64,000 nt of DNA from Akanthomyces muscarius (taxonomy: Eukaryota > Ascomycota > Sordariomycetes > Hypocreales > Cordycipitaceae). How positions within the stretch are numbered: the first letter of the stretch is position 1; each line of letters opens with the position of its first letter. Location: NCBI RefSeq assembly GCF_028009165.1, contig NC_079245.1, positions 2,108,001 through 2,172,000 on the forward strand, in the 5' to 3' direction. The notes under the pieces are model-generated. The model was not told the DNA's origin. It did no database searches and saw nothing but the letters and a program-made list of their open reading frames with translations. Made by a program: the position numbers and the translations under genes. Of the stretch, positions 31,958 through 43,327 are shown one piece after another.

Positions 31958-34900
31958 ATGCCACCAAGAGCAACTCCTTATCGTCGTCGTGCCGGAGCTC
32001 CTGAAGACAGCAACAAGCAGTTTCGGCGGCCCAGCCTACCTGCGCTGTACGGCACGCCCAGCGCGCGTAGGCAGTACACATACGGAGCTGCTGAGGAACC
32101 GTCGCCCAGCAGACCTGTCCCGCGGGACGATATCATCGACATCAGCGGTGCAGTTGAGGGCGCTCTTGAAAGACGCGAGCAGCAACGATTGGAGCGGGAG
32201 CGCCGACAGGCAGGCTCTGACATATTCCTTGAGGAAGCTCAACGGCAAGACAACGCCGGCAAGGAGGCAAGAGGGCAAGCAGCTGACCTTCTCGCAATGC
32301 CTCCACCTTCATTCACGCCACGTCGAGGTAAATCCCATTTTATTTCCCGTTGTAGCCTTGAAAAGTCGCTGACCACAGTAGATCCGCCGTCAAGACAGGT
32401 CGGATTTGCGTCCCTGGCGGACCAGGAAGACGACAGCGACTCAGATGATGCTCGCAGTTTCGGAGTGGAAAGCGACTACTATGGTGATGCTACGATAGCA
32501 TCGACACCAGGTAATGCGCCAACCACCGAAACCCGTCAGGGACGCAGCGCACTGTCGCATATTCGGACAGCGGAACAGCAGCTCCCCGCTACTTCCGAAG
32601 AGCCTTCTCAAACACCCAGAAGGCTCCAGCAATCCTCAAGTGCCGAAAACGAGCAGCCCAGCTCGCCGAGCACACAGGATACACCCGGTTTGCGCAGTAG
32701 TCCTCGACGACCGAAGCAGCCAAAGCTCAAAGCTGCCGTCCTTGACTCTCAGCAGCCTGGCGAGGTACAGAGCAGAGTCCAAGTCGGGACGCGTTCATCG
32801 AGACTCTCAGAGTCCAGCCAACGCGCACCACTGCGGCAGCGAAGTGGAAACTCAGACCACGGAAAAGGCGAGGTCGAAGAAGACACGATGGCTCGTCCAA
32901 GTCTCTTCGCGCAAGCCAAAGGTCTTGCGGCACCAGCTAGCCCATTCTCCACTCGTCCATATTATGCATCCGACCACAGCGAAATGGACGATGCCATGCA
33001 ACGAGAGATTCGCTCCGACGAGGGTGAGTCGATGGAAGACGACTCGCCACGGGCCTGGACAAAGTCCACGGCGTCCTTGCCGCTCCTCCACCGCGATGTG
33101 CCCCATGTTGAGGACAGCTCGCATGCGGACACTATCAACTGGTGGCAGCTGCTCAACCCCTACACCTACTTCCAGGCGTTGGGCTGGGTGTTGAGTGCAG
33201 CGTATTCCTCTTTTGCGGGTTTTGTCAATATGCTGTACCCGCAAACGCTCATGGACGGTCTGTTTTCCTCGCTCGAAATGGTGCTCTATTTCGTCGCTGC
33301 AGTCATTGGGCTCATCACAGTCATCAGTGTGATGCATGCGGCCATTTTCGGCAAGATTGATGGCGACTTTAGCATGGATCGCCTTCTTTCAGTGCCCGAG
33401 ATTCACTGGCCAGATCTGGCACATGTGGCCGACAAAGCTCATGGGCTTGTGCCTGCATTCTCTTGGCCTGCACTCTCTTGGCCTGCATGGAGCCATTCTC
33501 CCTCATTACCAGATCTTTCACACCTGGATAATGATGGCCTGGCCCGCTTAGATGAGTACTTGAAACAGTACCAGCGCGAATTTGAGCGCATACAAAGCGC
33601 CGGCCGGCTCCATGACAGTTCGCTGAAGAAACTGGAGGCAGTTGTGCCCAAACTGGTGCACATCGAGCTGAAAGATGGCAAGCCCGTGGTTGCGCAGGAA
33701 TTTTGGCACGCTCTGAGGGATCTTATTCACCGGGATGGTGATTTTCTCACTTTCGAAAAGAAAGGCAACAGGTACGAAGTCGCATCTGAGGCGCATTGGG
33801 AAGCTATTGCTTCTCGCATCACCAAAGATCCGACCTTCACCAAGAAAATCAATGCCACGGTGGATAGCATGGAGGTGCGAGTCAAGGAGGGCGCTGCAGG
33901 ATTCTGGGACTCATGGATCAGGAACAATGACGCCAAGATTTCAGAGATGCTTGGTTCTGCGCTTGACCAGATCCAGAACGCCGGGTCTCAGAGGGACTTC
34001 GACAAGAGACTGCAGCGCATCGTCAAGGAGCATATCGACGAGAACAAGAAGGACTCTTCGATTGTCTCCCGCGACGAATTCCTCCGGCATCTCAAGAATG
34101 AGTTTGCCACGCACCGCTCAGAGGTCCGCGCGGAACTAGCGGAACTGCAGCCACAGCTCGATAACTTGGTCCGGCAAGCAGCTGAGCTTGCTAGAAAAGA
34201 GACGCCAGAAAGCATGAGCAAGGATCAGATCGCCAGCCTCGTCCACGGCGTGGTTAACAAGGCTATAGCGGATATGAATCTCGAAGCCTTGGCCCGTGGC
34301 CAGATCTACTCGCATTGGGATGGCATTCTGCGACAACAGATTAACTACTTTGGTGTCGGTGCTGGCGCAGTCATCGACCAGAAGCACATCTCCTCGACAT
34401 TCGATCCCCCAGCAAGCTCCATGTATGTGCAGCAGAAGGGCATCAGAGGAGTTCAGAAGCCTATCCCGCGAGCGGCCCTCGAACCATGGACGGATGAAGG
34501 AGATTGCTGGTGCGCGGCACGCTCTGTGAACCACAGAGGCAACCCGCACGGCGCCATCTTGGCCGTAATACTCGGCCATCGCATCATCCCGCACCATATT
34601 GTGGTTGAGCACATTGTTGCTGGTGCCACGATGGATCCAAGCGCGCGACCCAAAGAGATCGAGATCTACGCCGAGATTGACGCAGAGCTTCGAGATCTGG
34701 CAAGGGACTTTTCGGCGACGCACTACCCGGACATTTACCCCCTTAATGAGGAGGAAGATGCCGGCTGGAACGTCAGCCCCGCCAAGCTCCCCGAGCGATT
34801 CGTGAAGATTGGACAGTTCATATATGATGATCTCCAGTTTCACGACGGGGTGCAGGTCCACAGGCTGAGCGACGACCTGCTCAAGCTTGGCCTCGCGACG

Positions 34901-35014
34901 GATCACGTCATTGTTCGAGCGGTGAGCAACTATGGCGCAAAGACGCATACTTGCTTTTACCGTGTGCGGCTATATGGGCACCGCTTCCAGGAAGATGGCA
35001 TTTCTACCTGGTGA
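31958..35014 (+). CDS. SUN-domain nuclear envelope protein (Sad1/UNC-84 like)
   Basis: The frame from the ATG at 31958 is open for 1018 residues. The first 390 residues are basic, Ser/Gln-rich and probably disordered nucleoplasmic sequence. Two hydrophobic segments follow (about 405-428 and 434-462), then a long charged region with heptad-like stretches (about 530-780). The C-terminal SUN domain (about 800-1012) contains EGDCWCAARS, the VVEHI segment and a final VSNYG...HTCFYRVRLYGH. This is the inner-nuclear-membrane half of a LINC complex, which links chromatin to KASH partners, spindle pole body and cytoskeleton. A 51-nt GT...CTGAC...CAG segment at 32328-32378 has all the signals of an intron. 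Its removal would keep frame (1001 residues), so both forms are possible. Confidence 0.9.
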   Translation: MPPRATPYRRRAGAPEDSNKQFRRPSLPALYGTPSARRQYTYGAAEEPSPSRPVPRDDIIDISGAVEGALERREQQRLERERRQAGSDIFLEEAQRQDNAGKEARGQAADLLAMPPPSFTPRRGKSHFISRCSLEKSLTTVDPPSRQVGFASLADQEDDSDSDDARSFGVESDYYGDATIASTPGNAPTTETRQGRSALSHIRTAEQQLPATSEEPSQTPRRLQQSSSAENEQPSSPSTQDTPGLRSSPRRPKQPKLKAAVLDSQQPGEVQSRVQVGTRSSRLSESSQRAPLRQRSGNSDHGKGEVEEDTMARPSLFAQAKGLAAPASPFSTRPYYASDHSEMDDAMQREIRSDEGESMEDDSPRAWTKSTASLPLLHRDVPHVEDSSHADTINWWQLLNPYTYFQALGWVLSAAYSSFAGFVNMLYPQTLMDGLFSSLEMVLYFVAAVIGLITVISVMHAAIFGKIDGDFSMDRLLSVPEIHWPDLAHVADKAHGLVPAFSWPALSWPAWSHSPSLPDLSHLDNDGLARLDEYLKQYQREFERIQSAGRLHDSSLKKLEAVVPKLVHIELKDGKPVVAQEFWHALRDLIHRDGDFLTFEKKGNRYEVASEAHWEAIASRITKDPTFTKKINATVDSMEVRVKEGAAGFWDSWIRNNDAKISEMLGSALDQIQNAGSQRDFDKRLQRIVKEHIDENKKDSSIVSRDEFLRHLKNEFATHRSEVRAELAELQPQLDNLVRQAAELARKETPESMSKDQIASLVHGVVNKAIADMNLEALARGQIYSHWDGILRQQINYFGVGAGAVIDQKHISSTFDPPASSMYVQQKGIRGVQKPIPRAALEPWTDEGDCWCAARSVNHRGNPHGAILAVILGHRIIPHHIVVEHIVAGATMDPSARPKEIEIYAEIDAELRDLARDFSATHYPDIYPLNEEEDAGWNVSPAKLPERFVKIGQFIYDDLQFHDGVQVHRLSDDLLKLGLATDHVIVRAVSNYGAKTHTCFYRVRLYGHRFQEDGISTW

Positions 35015-35597
35015 ACATGCGGGATGGTGGAGGGGAAAGGTATGTGGAAGAGGGCACTTCCTCGTGGGCATTCCGGATGAAGGAAGGGAAAGGGCAGGAC
35101 TTACAGGAAGAAGATATTCCCTGGTCAGAAATTGGATGACAGAGCGAAGGGGACGGTGTATGTGTATTTTTGTTTTTTTTTCTTGCATTTTCAAAGGGTG
35201 AATTCTTGACATATATACAATAGCGGCGTTCTAAGGACCGGATGGAAAATAGCATGCTTTAGCCAGCGCGGAGCAGGACGAGTCAGGGAACTCGGGTATT
35301 GAATGCATTCAGTGTTTCTCTCTTGATTAAATTTTATCGGTATTCCATGTCCAAGTCTCTGGTGCTGTAATCGACTCGAATAATGAATCCCATTATTAAT
35401 AAAAGTAATAAATCAAAACGGATATTGACAACGCCGTGGAAAGCGTTCCGCGCCCGCCCCACCAAAGCGACAGTGGAGCGACTCAGCAGATCTCCAACGC
35501 CAGCAACTTTTTTCTCTTATCGACAGCAAAAAAAGTTTTGGGCCGCCCATTCTGCACGCAAGCCTCACCACCACAGCATTTTGCGAGACGAACGACA
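35015..35597. other. Intergenic region between SUN gene and DBP4
   Basis: About 580 bases with the 3' end of the SUN gene and the DBP4 promoter. An A-rich element, GCAAAAAAAGTTTTGG, lies about 65 bp before the DBP4 ATG. Confidence 0.5.
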
Positions 35598-38128
35598 ATG
35601 GCCGCCAATCCTCGTGCATCCGGGCGGCAATCGCGGCCGCCGAGGCAGAACAAAACTGATATCCGCCACCAGAAGCGGAAGCGAGATCATGACGACTTGA
35701 CAACGTTGGAGGAGGCCATTCGCGAACTGGTAGGTCTCGATCGTCTTTCTACGCTTCTGCGCCTCACAGCTCCCAGGCGCACATGCTGACTAGTCTTCTT
35801 TCTTGACTATAGGACCCCAAGAATACCGAAATCAAAAACTTTTCCGACCTCCCACTCTCGAGAGCCACTACCAAAGGCTTGTCGGCCACCCACTTCCAGA
35901 CCCTCACCGACGTCCAGGCACGTGCGATCCCGCTGGCGCTGCAGAACAAAGACATTCTCGGCGCCGCCAAGACTGGCAGTGGCAAGACGCTCGCGTTCCT
36001 AGTGCCACTGCTGGAAAAGCTGCATAGGGCGCAGTGGACCGAACACGACGGTCTCGGCGCACTCGTCATCTCGCCGACGCGCGAGCTGGCGGTGCAGATC
36101 TTTGAGGTGCTCCGCAAGATTGGCCGCTACCACAGCTTCTCGGCCGGCCTCATCATTGGCGGCAAGAATCTCAAGGAGGAGGCGGACCGCCTGACACGCA
36201 TGAACATTCTCGTCTGCACGCCTGGTCGCATGCTGCAGCACCTCGACCAGACGGCCGGCTTCGACGCCAACAACCTGCAGGTGCTAGTTCTCGACGAGGC
36301 GGACCGCATCATGGACATGGGCTTCCAGTCGGCGGTGGATGCACTGGTCGAGCATCTGCCCAAGGAGCGCCAGACGCTCATGTTCAGTGCAACGCAAAGC
36401 AAAAAGGTCTCCGACTTGGCCCGTCTGAGCCTCAAGGACCCCGAATACGTCTCGGTACACGAGGCAGCCGTCTCTGCCACCCCGACAAACCTGCAGCAAC
36501 ACTACATCGTCACCCCCCTACACGAGAAGCTCGACACATTATATGGATTCATCAAATCGTCGCTCAAGAGCAAGATTATGGTTTTCTTGAGCTCCGGCAA
36601 GCAGGTTCGCTTCGTTTACGAAAGTTTTCGGCACCTCCAGCCCGGTATCCCGCTACTCCACCTTCACGGCCGACAGAAGCAGGTTCAGCGACTCGAAATT
36701 ACGAACCGATTCGCAGAGGCCAAGCAAGCCTGTCTCTTTGCCACAGATGTCGTCGCACGTGGAATTGACTTCCCGGCTGTCGACTGGGTAATTCAGGTTG
36801 ACTGTCCCGAGGATACCGACACCTACATTCACAGAGTGGGCCGTACCGCCCGATTCGAGAGCAACGGTCGCGCTGTGCTGTTCCTCGAGACCTGCGAGGA
36901 GGAGGGCATGATCAAGAAGCTGGAGCAAAAAAAGATTCCGATCGAAAAAATCAACATCAAAGAGAAGAAGAAGCGCAGCGTCAAGAACGACCTGCAAAAT
37001 ATGTGCTTCCAGAACCCAGATCTCAAATATCTCGGCCAAAAAGCATTTATCAGTTATACACGGTCCGTCCATCTACAAAGAGATAAAGACGTCTTCAATC
37101 TCAAGAAGCTGGACCTGGATGCCTATGCGTCCAGCTTGGGTCTTCCCGGTACACCGCAAATCAAATTTCAAAAGGGCGACGATATCAAGAAGATTAAGAA
37201 CGCCTCCAGACAAGGAATGTCCAGCGATTCAGAGTCGGATATGGATCTGGATGGACCCAAGAAGACGAGAAAGAAGAACGAAGTCCGCACAAAATATGAC
37301 AAGATGTTCGAGCGAACTAACCAGGACGTTCTCTCTGCTCATTATAGCAAGATGGTGGTGGATGGCGACAAGGCTGCCGGTGATGACTCGGATGACGAAT
37401 TCCTGTCTGTTAAGCGTCGTCTAGATGACGACGACCTGGACGCTGAGTCCAGAAAGGCGAACCCGAATGGTCCCAAGGTCATTTACGGCCTTGGCGGTGA
37501 GGAGCCTTACGTGATCGATTCCAAGCGCCGCGAAAAGGCGCTGCAGTCCAAGAAGAAGATGCTCAAGTTCATGGGCAACTCCTCCAAGCTCGTCTTTGAC
37601 GACGATGGCAACTCGCATGAGATTTACGAGCTGCAGCGCGAGGAGGACTTCAAGTCAGCCGGCGACGCCGACACCCAGCGCGCGCAGTTCCTCGAGGGCG
37701 AGACGGAGCGCGTGCGCGCCGCCGATGCCGACGACAAGGCTCTGGCCAAGCAGAAGAAGCGGGAGAAGAGGGAAAAGCGCAAGGCGCTGGAGCGCGAGGA
37801 GCGCCAGGGCGGTGCCAGCGGCGGCGACGGCGAAGAGGACGGCGACGAGGCGCCGCAGTTGGTCGGCGGCGGGGACAGCAACGAAGCGCTCGAGTTCCTG
37901 CGGTCGCTGCCGATTGCGGGCGAGGACGACAGCAGGGAGGATGAGCCGCCCAAGAAGAAGACCAAGAAGTGGTTCGAGGACGGCGAGGACGACGGTGAGG
38001 ACGCTGGCAGGCCGAAAAAGAAGAGCAAGAGCAAGAGCAAAAAGGGTGGCAAAGTGTTCGAGGTGGACGAGGAGCCCGAGACGCTGGAAGATCTGGAGAA
38101 GCTGGCCACTGGCCTTCTGGACGGATGA
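35598..38128 (+). CDS. DBP4: ATP-dependent DEAD-box RNA helicase DBP4
   Basis: Exons 35598-35729 and 35813-38128 (83-nt intron), 815 residues. The Q motif is [14 protein letters not shown] with the following Gln. Motif [10 protein letters not shown], lies at 95-103. Motif Ia is PTREL, motif II DEAD is at about 195-198, motif III SAT at about 216-218, and motif VI is [12 protein letters not shown]4217-like segment ([19 protein letters not shown]) and a long acidic-basic tail ending [20 protein letters not shown] are specific to the Dbp4/Hca4/DDX10 group, and the length fits. In yeast this nucleolar helicase frees U14 snoRNA from pre-rRNA during 18S maturation in the small-subunit processome. 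ESF1, another factor of the same process, is the next gene on the same strand. Confidence 0.95.
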
Positions 38129-38988
38129 ATGTAGTTATTGTCTATATAAATGTAATGGATACCCGCAAATATGTCTGGTGTATGCAATGCGATACAGCTG
38201 TGCCTCTAACTCTAGTAGAATCAGAACACGAATTGGCGAGAGAGGACGACAAGATTTACTGCGACGCTGGGTATAGCTGCAAACGGGCCTTTACGTCATA
38301 AATCTTGCCGATTGCGATTGTCAAGACTTTTGCAGTGCATTCAGGTAAGGACTGTCATCATAGGCCGCATCTTGTTGTATTGCTTGGCATTTCTGGCCCA
38401 GAGGCCCTCAATGCTCCGCGTGGGTGTCGTCTGGCTTACGCGGCGTCAATATTGGCCATGGCACCGAAAGGTCGAGTGGTGACATATGCTCCACAGACTA
38501 TTGCTCTATTATAATGGCTTTTCTGATGATATCTAGATTGATTCCGATTTGCTATTTATATCTTTTTTTTTTTCCTCTTCTCAGTTCCATAATATGTGCG
38601 GCCGATTCTCTGCGGTGCATCATGTCGCCGGGACCGGAATCTTGACCTCCCAGTCCTGCCGACTAAAACATTCACGATCTAGAAATCTAGAATCAAAAGA
38701 TCTAAGAGTATTACTCCTAGCTAAGTCCGGCTTTTGAACGAAATTGATAATGCGTAGACTTGTGAACAAGGACGCGAGATCGATGGAACCCGTTGGATAT
38801 CACACTCGACGCCGTGAAGCTGCGCCCCACATGCTGGTGCTTCAGGCCCCGCCACGGCGGCAGAAAAATCATGACCGCCAAAAAAGTTGGAACAAGCCTT
38901 TTCGCAGACACCATTTCCTGCGGCCGACCGTACGAACCACATCCTTCAGCGTAATTGTGTTCTGCATACACTAGCAGAGGCAATAAAT
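38129..38988. other. Intergenic region between DBP4 and ESF1
   Basis: About 860 bases with the DBP4 3' end and the ESF1 promoter. GCCAAAAAAGTTGG lies about 110 bp before the ESF1 ATG. A T-run near 38560 is the only low-complexity tract. No other gene seen. Confidence 0.5.
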
Positions 38989-41238
38989 ATGAAGCCCGAC
39001 AAAAAGTCCAGCAAAAAAAAGGGAGCCCCGGCTCCCGAGCGCATCGCCGATGCCCGATTCAGCAGCTTCGAGACGGACCCGCGATTCCGTCTGCCCTCAA
39101 AGAAGAATGTGAAGACGAAGCTCGATAAGCGATTTGCGGGTATGCTTGACGATGAAGATTTTACGTCTACTTCCCGCGTCGATCGATACGGCCGCAAGGT
39201 CAAATCCGACACCAAGAAAAAGGCTTTGCAGCGCCTGTACGAGACTGAAGGCGACGACAAGGATGAGGGAGAGGCAGGCAGCGAGCCCGGGATCGAGGTC
39301 GACGATGACGATGTCGTCCAGCGAGAGCTTCGTGCCGTTCATGAGCGCGACTTGCGCGCCAACTACGATCCCGCTCGCGGCGGTGGTTTTTCCTCTTCAG
39401 AGGATGAGTCCTCGTCTGGAGACGAAGATTCAGACGACGACGAAGATGGCGGTGCAGAGATTGCCACCGAAGGTGACATGCAGAGGCTCCAGGACGAGCA
39501 GGCCGAGGTCGAGGCCGGCGAGGTCTCGAAACGCATAGCCATTGTCAACCTCGACTGGGACCACGTCAGCTCCACGGACCTCTTTGCGCTCTTCACCAGC
39601 TTCATCGGCGAGAGCTCCGGGCGCGTGACCAAGGTTTCTGTGTACCCCAGTGAGTTTGGTAAGGAGCGCATGCAGCGAGAAGAGGTCGAGGGCCCGCCCA
39701 AGGAGCTCTTCAAGGAGAACAAGGACAACTCCGACAGCGACGAGGAGGCAGACTCCGACGACGAGGATGAAAGAATCAAGAAGAAGCTCATTCAAGAGGG
39801 CGACGACCAAGATTTCGACAGCGATGCCCTGCGAAAGTATCAGCTAGACCGACTACGATATTACTATGCCGTCATGGAGTGCTCAGACGAAAAGACTGCT
39901 CAGCAGATCTACGAAGCCACTGACGGAACCGAATACCAGTCTTCCTCCAACTTTCTCGACCTGCGCTTCGTGCCGGACGACGTCGAATTCGACGACGAGC
40001 CTCGCGATGAGTGCACGAAACTTTCCGACTCGTACAAGCCTGTGGAATTTGTGACCTCGGCCCTGCAGAGCTCCAAGGTCAAGCTCACGTGGGATCTGCA
40101 CCCTGAAGAGGCATCACGGAAAGATTCAATCAAGCGCGCTTTTACCGGTAGTCGGGCGGATCTCGAGGAGAATGACCTCCGCGCCTACCTCGCCAGTGAG
40201 ACGGAAGGCTCTGACGATGAAGACGGCAACCAAGTAGCCACCTTTGGCGGCGACGATGACGGCAGCGAAGACAGTGAAGGAGATGACGAGGCCGGTGAGG
40301 ATAAGCCCAAGCTTTCCAAAAAAGAGCAAGCACGCCAAAAGATGCGCGCGGCGCTCGGTCTCGGCGCGGAGCCTGCGCCCAAGGCCGCCAAGGGCGGTCC
40401 TGTTGGCGAGATGCAAATCACATTCACGCCCGCCCTTTCCGAATCTGTGGCCAAGAAGCCCGCCGAGGACGAGGAGGAGACGACGATTGAAAAGTACAAG
40501 CGCAAGGAGCGCGAGCGCAAAGAGCGCAAGCGTGAGGCGGCCCGCGCCCGTCGCGCCGCCGCCAACGGCGAGACCGCAGAAGACGACGACGCTGCTGCTG
40601 CTGCTGCTAGCAGCGACGAGGAAGAGGGCGGCGCAACCATGACTTTCGGCGGCAACGACGACAAGGAGGATCTCGGCTTCGACGACCCCTTCTTCACGTC
40701 GGAAACGACCGAGCAGGCCTCCAAGTCGTCCATCCGCAAGGCCGAGCGCCTCAAGAAGCGCGAGGCCCGCCTGGCCGCCGAGGAGGCTGACGCGCAGGAG
40801 CGCGCGCACCTCGGCAAGGTCATGGCGCAGGACGACGACGCTGGCGCCGCGGCCCACCTGGACCACTTTGACATGAAGGAGATTCTGCGCGCCGAGAAGC
40901 AGCAGCGCAAAAAGACCAAGGCCAAGGGCAAGAGCAAGAAAAAGGCCGAGGCGGCTGCTGCTGCTGCTGCTGCTGCAGAGGGCGCCAAGAGCGGCGGCGC
41001 GGCGCTGCAAAGGGGCTTCGAGATGGACGTCGCGGATCCCCGCTTCAGGGCCGTCTTTGACAGCCACGAGTACGCCATCGACCCGACGAACCCCAAGTTC
41101 ACGGGCTCCGAGGGCATGAACAAGGTCCTGGAGGAGGGCCGCCGCAAGAGGCGCGCGGCGGACTGGGCGGTGCAGGGCGGCGGCGGCGGCGGCGGGGAGG
41201 AGACGAGGAAGAGCAAAAAGGCCAAGTCGAAGCGGTAA
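38989..41238 (+). CDS. ESF1: Pre-rRNA-processing protein ESF1
   Basis: Single exon, 749 residues, starting at the ATG in AAATATGAAGCCC. The N-terminus has DARFSSFETDPRFRLP and VKTKLDKRFAGML, the conserved ESF1 opening. Acidic runs separate it from an RRM-like core (about 180-380: RIAIVNLDWDHVSSTDLFALF and the KYQLDRLRYYYAVMECS block). Lys/Glu-rich coiled stretches follow. A C-terminal NUC153 motif (DVADPRFRAVFDSHEYAIDP) is near residue 680. Alanine runs encoded by GCT/GCC repeats and a Gly run near the end are low-complexity insertions. In yeast ESF1 is a nucleolar component needed for 18S rRNA. Orthology is very likely. Confidence 0.93.
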   Translation: MKPDKKSSKKKGAPAPERIADARFSSFETDPRFRLPSKKNVKTKLDKRFAGMLDDEDFTSTSRVDRYGRKVKSDTKKKALQRLYETEGDDKDEGEAGSEPGIEVDDDDVVQRELRAVHERDLRANYDPARGGGFSSSEDESSSGDEDSDDDEDGGAEIATEGDMQRLQDEQAEVEAGEVSKRIAIVNLDWDHVSSTDLFALFTSFIGESSGRVTKVSVYPSEFGKERMQREEVEGPPKELFKENKDNSDSDEEADSDDEDERIKKKLIQEGDDQDFDSDALRKYQLDRLRYYYAVMECSDEKTAQQIYEATDGTEYQSSSNFLDLRFVPDDVEFDDEPRDECTKLSDSYKPVEFVTSALQSSKVKLTWDLHPEEASRKDSIKRAFTGSRADLEENDLRAYLASETEGSDDEDGNQVATFGGDDDGSEDSEGDDEAGEDKPKLSKKEQARQKMRAALGLGAEPAPKAAKGGPVGEMQITFTPALSESVAKKPAEDEEETTIEKYKRKERERKERKREAARARRAAANGETAEDDDAAAAAASSDEEEGGATMTFGGNDDKEDLGFDDPFFTSETTEQASKSSIRKAERLKKREARLAAEEADAQERAHLGKVMAQDDDAGAAAHLDHFDMKEILRAEKQQRKKTKAKGKSKKKAEAAAAAAAAAEGAKSGGAALQRGFEMDVADPRFRAVFDSHEYAIDPTNPKFTGSEGMNKVLEEGRRKRRAADWAVQGGGGGGGEETRKSKKAKSKR

Positions 41239-41632
41239 GGGAACATCAAGGGAGGATGGATGCGAGGACAGAACAGATAAAAGTTCGTGTATATATCGGG
41301 CGTGCATTTTAGGATTAAGCAACATGGTTTTTTTTTTTTTTTTTTTTTTTAACATTTGAAAATGAGGAAAGTGATGGTGATGTGTTCAAGCATTGTGGTA
41401 TTTGCATTCAAGGTATCATGTAGAAAAAAAAAGATGGCTCAAATGCGCGGTATCAGAAAACAGGCCAAATCCCGAAGCAATGCCAGCGCTATAAGGAAAA
41501 AAATCAGTAACGGGGTCATTCCTATTCCCCCGGTCAATTCGATCAACGCTGTTGCCAACTATGACGTGTCTGCTATTTGATATTCGGACATGTGTATGCA
41601 GTATGCGCGTGTGTGCGCCTCTGTCTAGGTTG
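41239..41632. other. Convergent 3' region with T-run
   Basis: About 390 bases between the convergent stops of ESF1 and the methyltransferase. A run of 23 T occupies 41328-41350. No gene seen. Confidence 0.5.
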
Positions 41633-43327
41633 CTATCCGTGGAGGGGCTTCTGGCCGCTCCAAAAGTGCATCTTGCCGTAGGCGTGCACCCTTGGGTCGC
41701 GCATCGACGCGCGGACCTGCGCGAAAAAGACCTCCATCTCGGCCCTCTCCCAGCCCATCCTGGGAAAGTGCATCGCGCCGACGGCCGGGAGGAAGTCCTC
41801 GCAGGCGGTGCGATAGTACATGCCCACCAGACGCATCAATCTGTCGCGAGGTCAGCATTGTGTCGTTTTTTTTTTGTGGAAAAGGAAGAAAAGGGAGACG
41901 AGATGGCCATCGAAACATACTTGTCTTTTGGCCATGTGCCGTAGGGTAGTTTTATATAGTTGTGCTGTATATTGACGAAGCCGGCTTCTTCCAGGTACTC
42001 GCGCCCAGACTCGGCCGCGTGGGCATTGGTGCCAAACTGCGCAAAGGCTTCGACGAGCAGATCGGTCAGCCTCTTCAGCGGCCAGTCCTTGGGCACGCTG
42101 TTGTCGTCTGTGTGGACCGCGCCATCGACATCTTGCAACTCAACCCATCCGCCTGGTCTGATGTGTCTATTCTCAGGTTAAAAGGTAAATTAGGGCGGGT
42201 AAGAAGTTTCCCTGGCTCACTCGTATGCTTGTTTCAGTAGATTGACGGGGGATTTTAGTATGGGAATCATGTTTCTCAGGTGCACCAGGTCAAAGTCGTC
42301 TCCGTTCAGCCACTCCGCCTCGACATCGTCCACCAGGAATCTGTCGCGTCAGTATCAAGCCCGTGCCGTGGGCAGAGGTATCTTGGCCTACTTGACATTG
42401 GGCGGAACCCAGGCTGGCTGAATGGGACTCAGATCTAAGCCCGTAATTTCCGCACCGGGGTATCTGTCTCCAACTGTGCGACATGTCAGCCAATGGTCGC
42501 ACCTACTGCGCACTGTCTTTGCATACACTCTATCGCCCATAGGCCAGTGCCGGTTCCGAGGTCAATAACTTTTTGCGGGTTCAATCCGAGGGGGGCATAG
42601 AACAATCGGCCATCGGTAGATTCCATCATCATGGTATGGAGCATATCCTCGCGATTCTGCTCGGCTTCATCATTGGGTATAGGATAGCGGCCGTGACGGT
42701 AGCGGTGATATCGCCGCCCATTGACGTAGCTATGTTCCAGAATGCTAGAGTGCAGGGACGTGGAGTCGGAACGGTCATCTATCATCGAATCGGTGTCGAA
42801 ATCAGTCGCGGAGAACTCGCCGTCTTCGTCGCTCCCGCCGGGTTCGATATTAGTGTCACCGAAAAGCAAGCCGCCTTTGGCTCCATCGTCCGGAGGAACT
42901 GCAAGGGGATCAGGTTGCGCAGCTGACAAGACGTCGGCGCGAGAGTTTCTCTGCGCACTTCCAGGGCGTTTCTCCTGCCCTGTTTTCTTCGGGTTCTCTT
43001 CTCCCGTGTTTGCCAGGCCGGGTGCGTCTTTGGAGGATGCCTTGATGCGGTCTGGATCGAGCGGTCAGTATTGGAGAACGGCAGGCTGGCATGGACAGAA
43101 ATGAAAAAATTTGCGTTCGTAATACAGCTAAATATCGTAGCATTTCTAAAACAGCCTCGACAAAATTTGATCCAAGCTTTTGCCCCATGCGATGGACAAT
43201 AGAAAGCACATAGTAGCGTTCGTGCTACGGGGTGAGACGTACCAGGGTGAGCTGGCGCGGCCGGCCGCGCCGTCGCAGTGTCGCGAGCGTCCTCTGAGGG
43301 CTTCGCAGAGTCACCAGGCTTACCCAT
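41633..43327 (-). CDS. LaeA-like SAM-dependent methyltransferase
   Basis: Six exons on the minus strand: 43327-43243, 43051-42527, 42473-42392, 42340-42221, 42166-41921, 41840-41633; 421 residues. Introns are 191, 53, 51, 54 and 80 nt. Residues 1-125 are hydrophilic and Ser/Asp-rich. The catalytic domain begins near 130 with YRYHRYRHGRYPIPNDE-type sequence. It then shows motif I, VIDLGTGTGLWAIEFGDRYP (190 onward), the post-I acidic GLDLSPIQP, VHLRNMI, and RPGGWVELQDVDG. These features are typical of the fungal LaeA/TAM-type class I methyltransferases, many of which have no known substrate. It is not necessarily the global regulator LaeA itself, since paralogues are numerous. Every splice join was chosen because it restores conserved text and frame. 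Confidence 0.87.

Noticed and set aside
42570..42585. GGGTTCAATCCGA, resembling a tRNA B box
   Set aside because: It lies inside a coding exon of the LaeA-like methyltransferase and has no cloverleaf around it.
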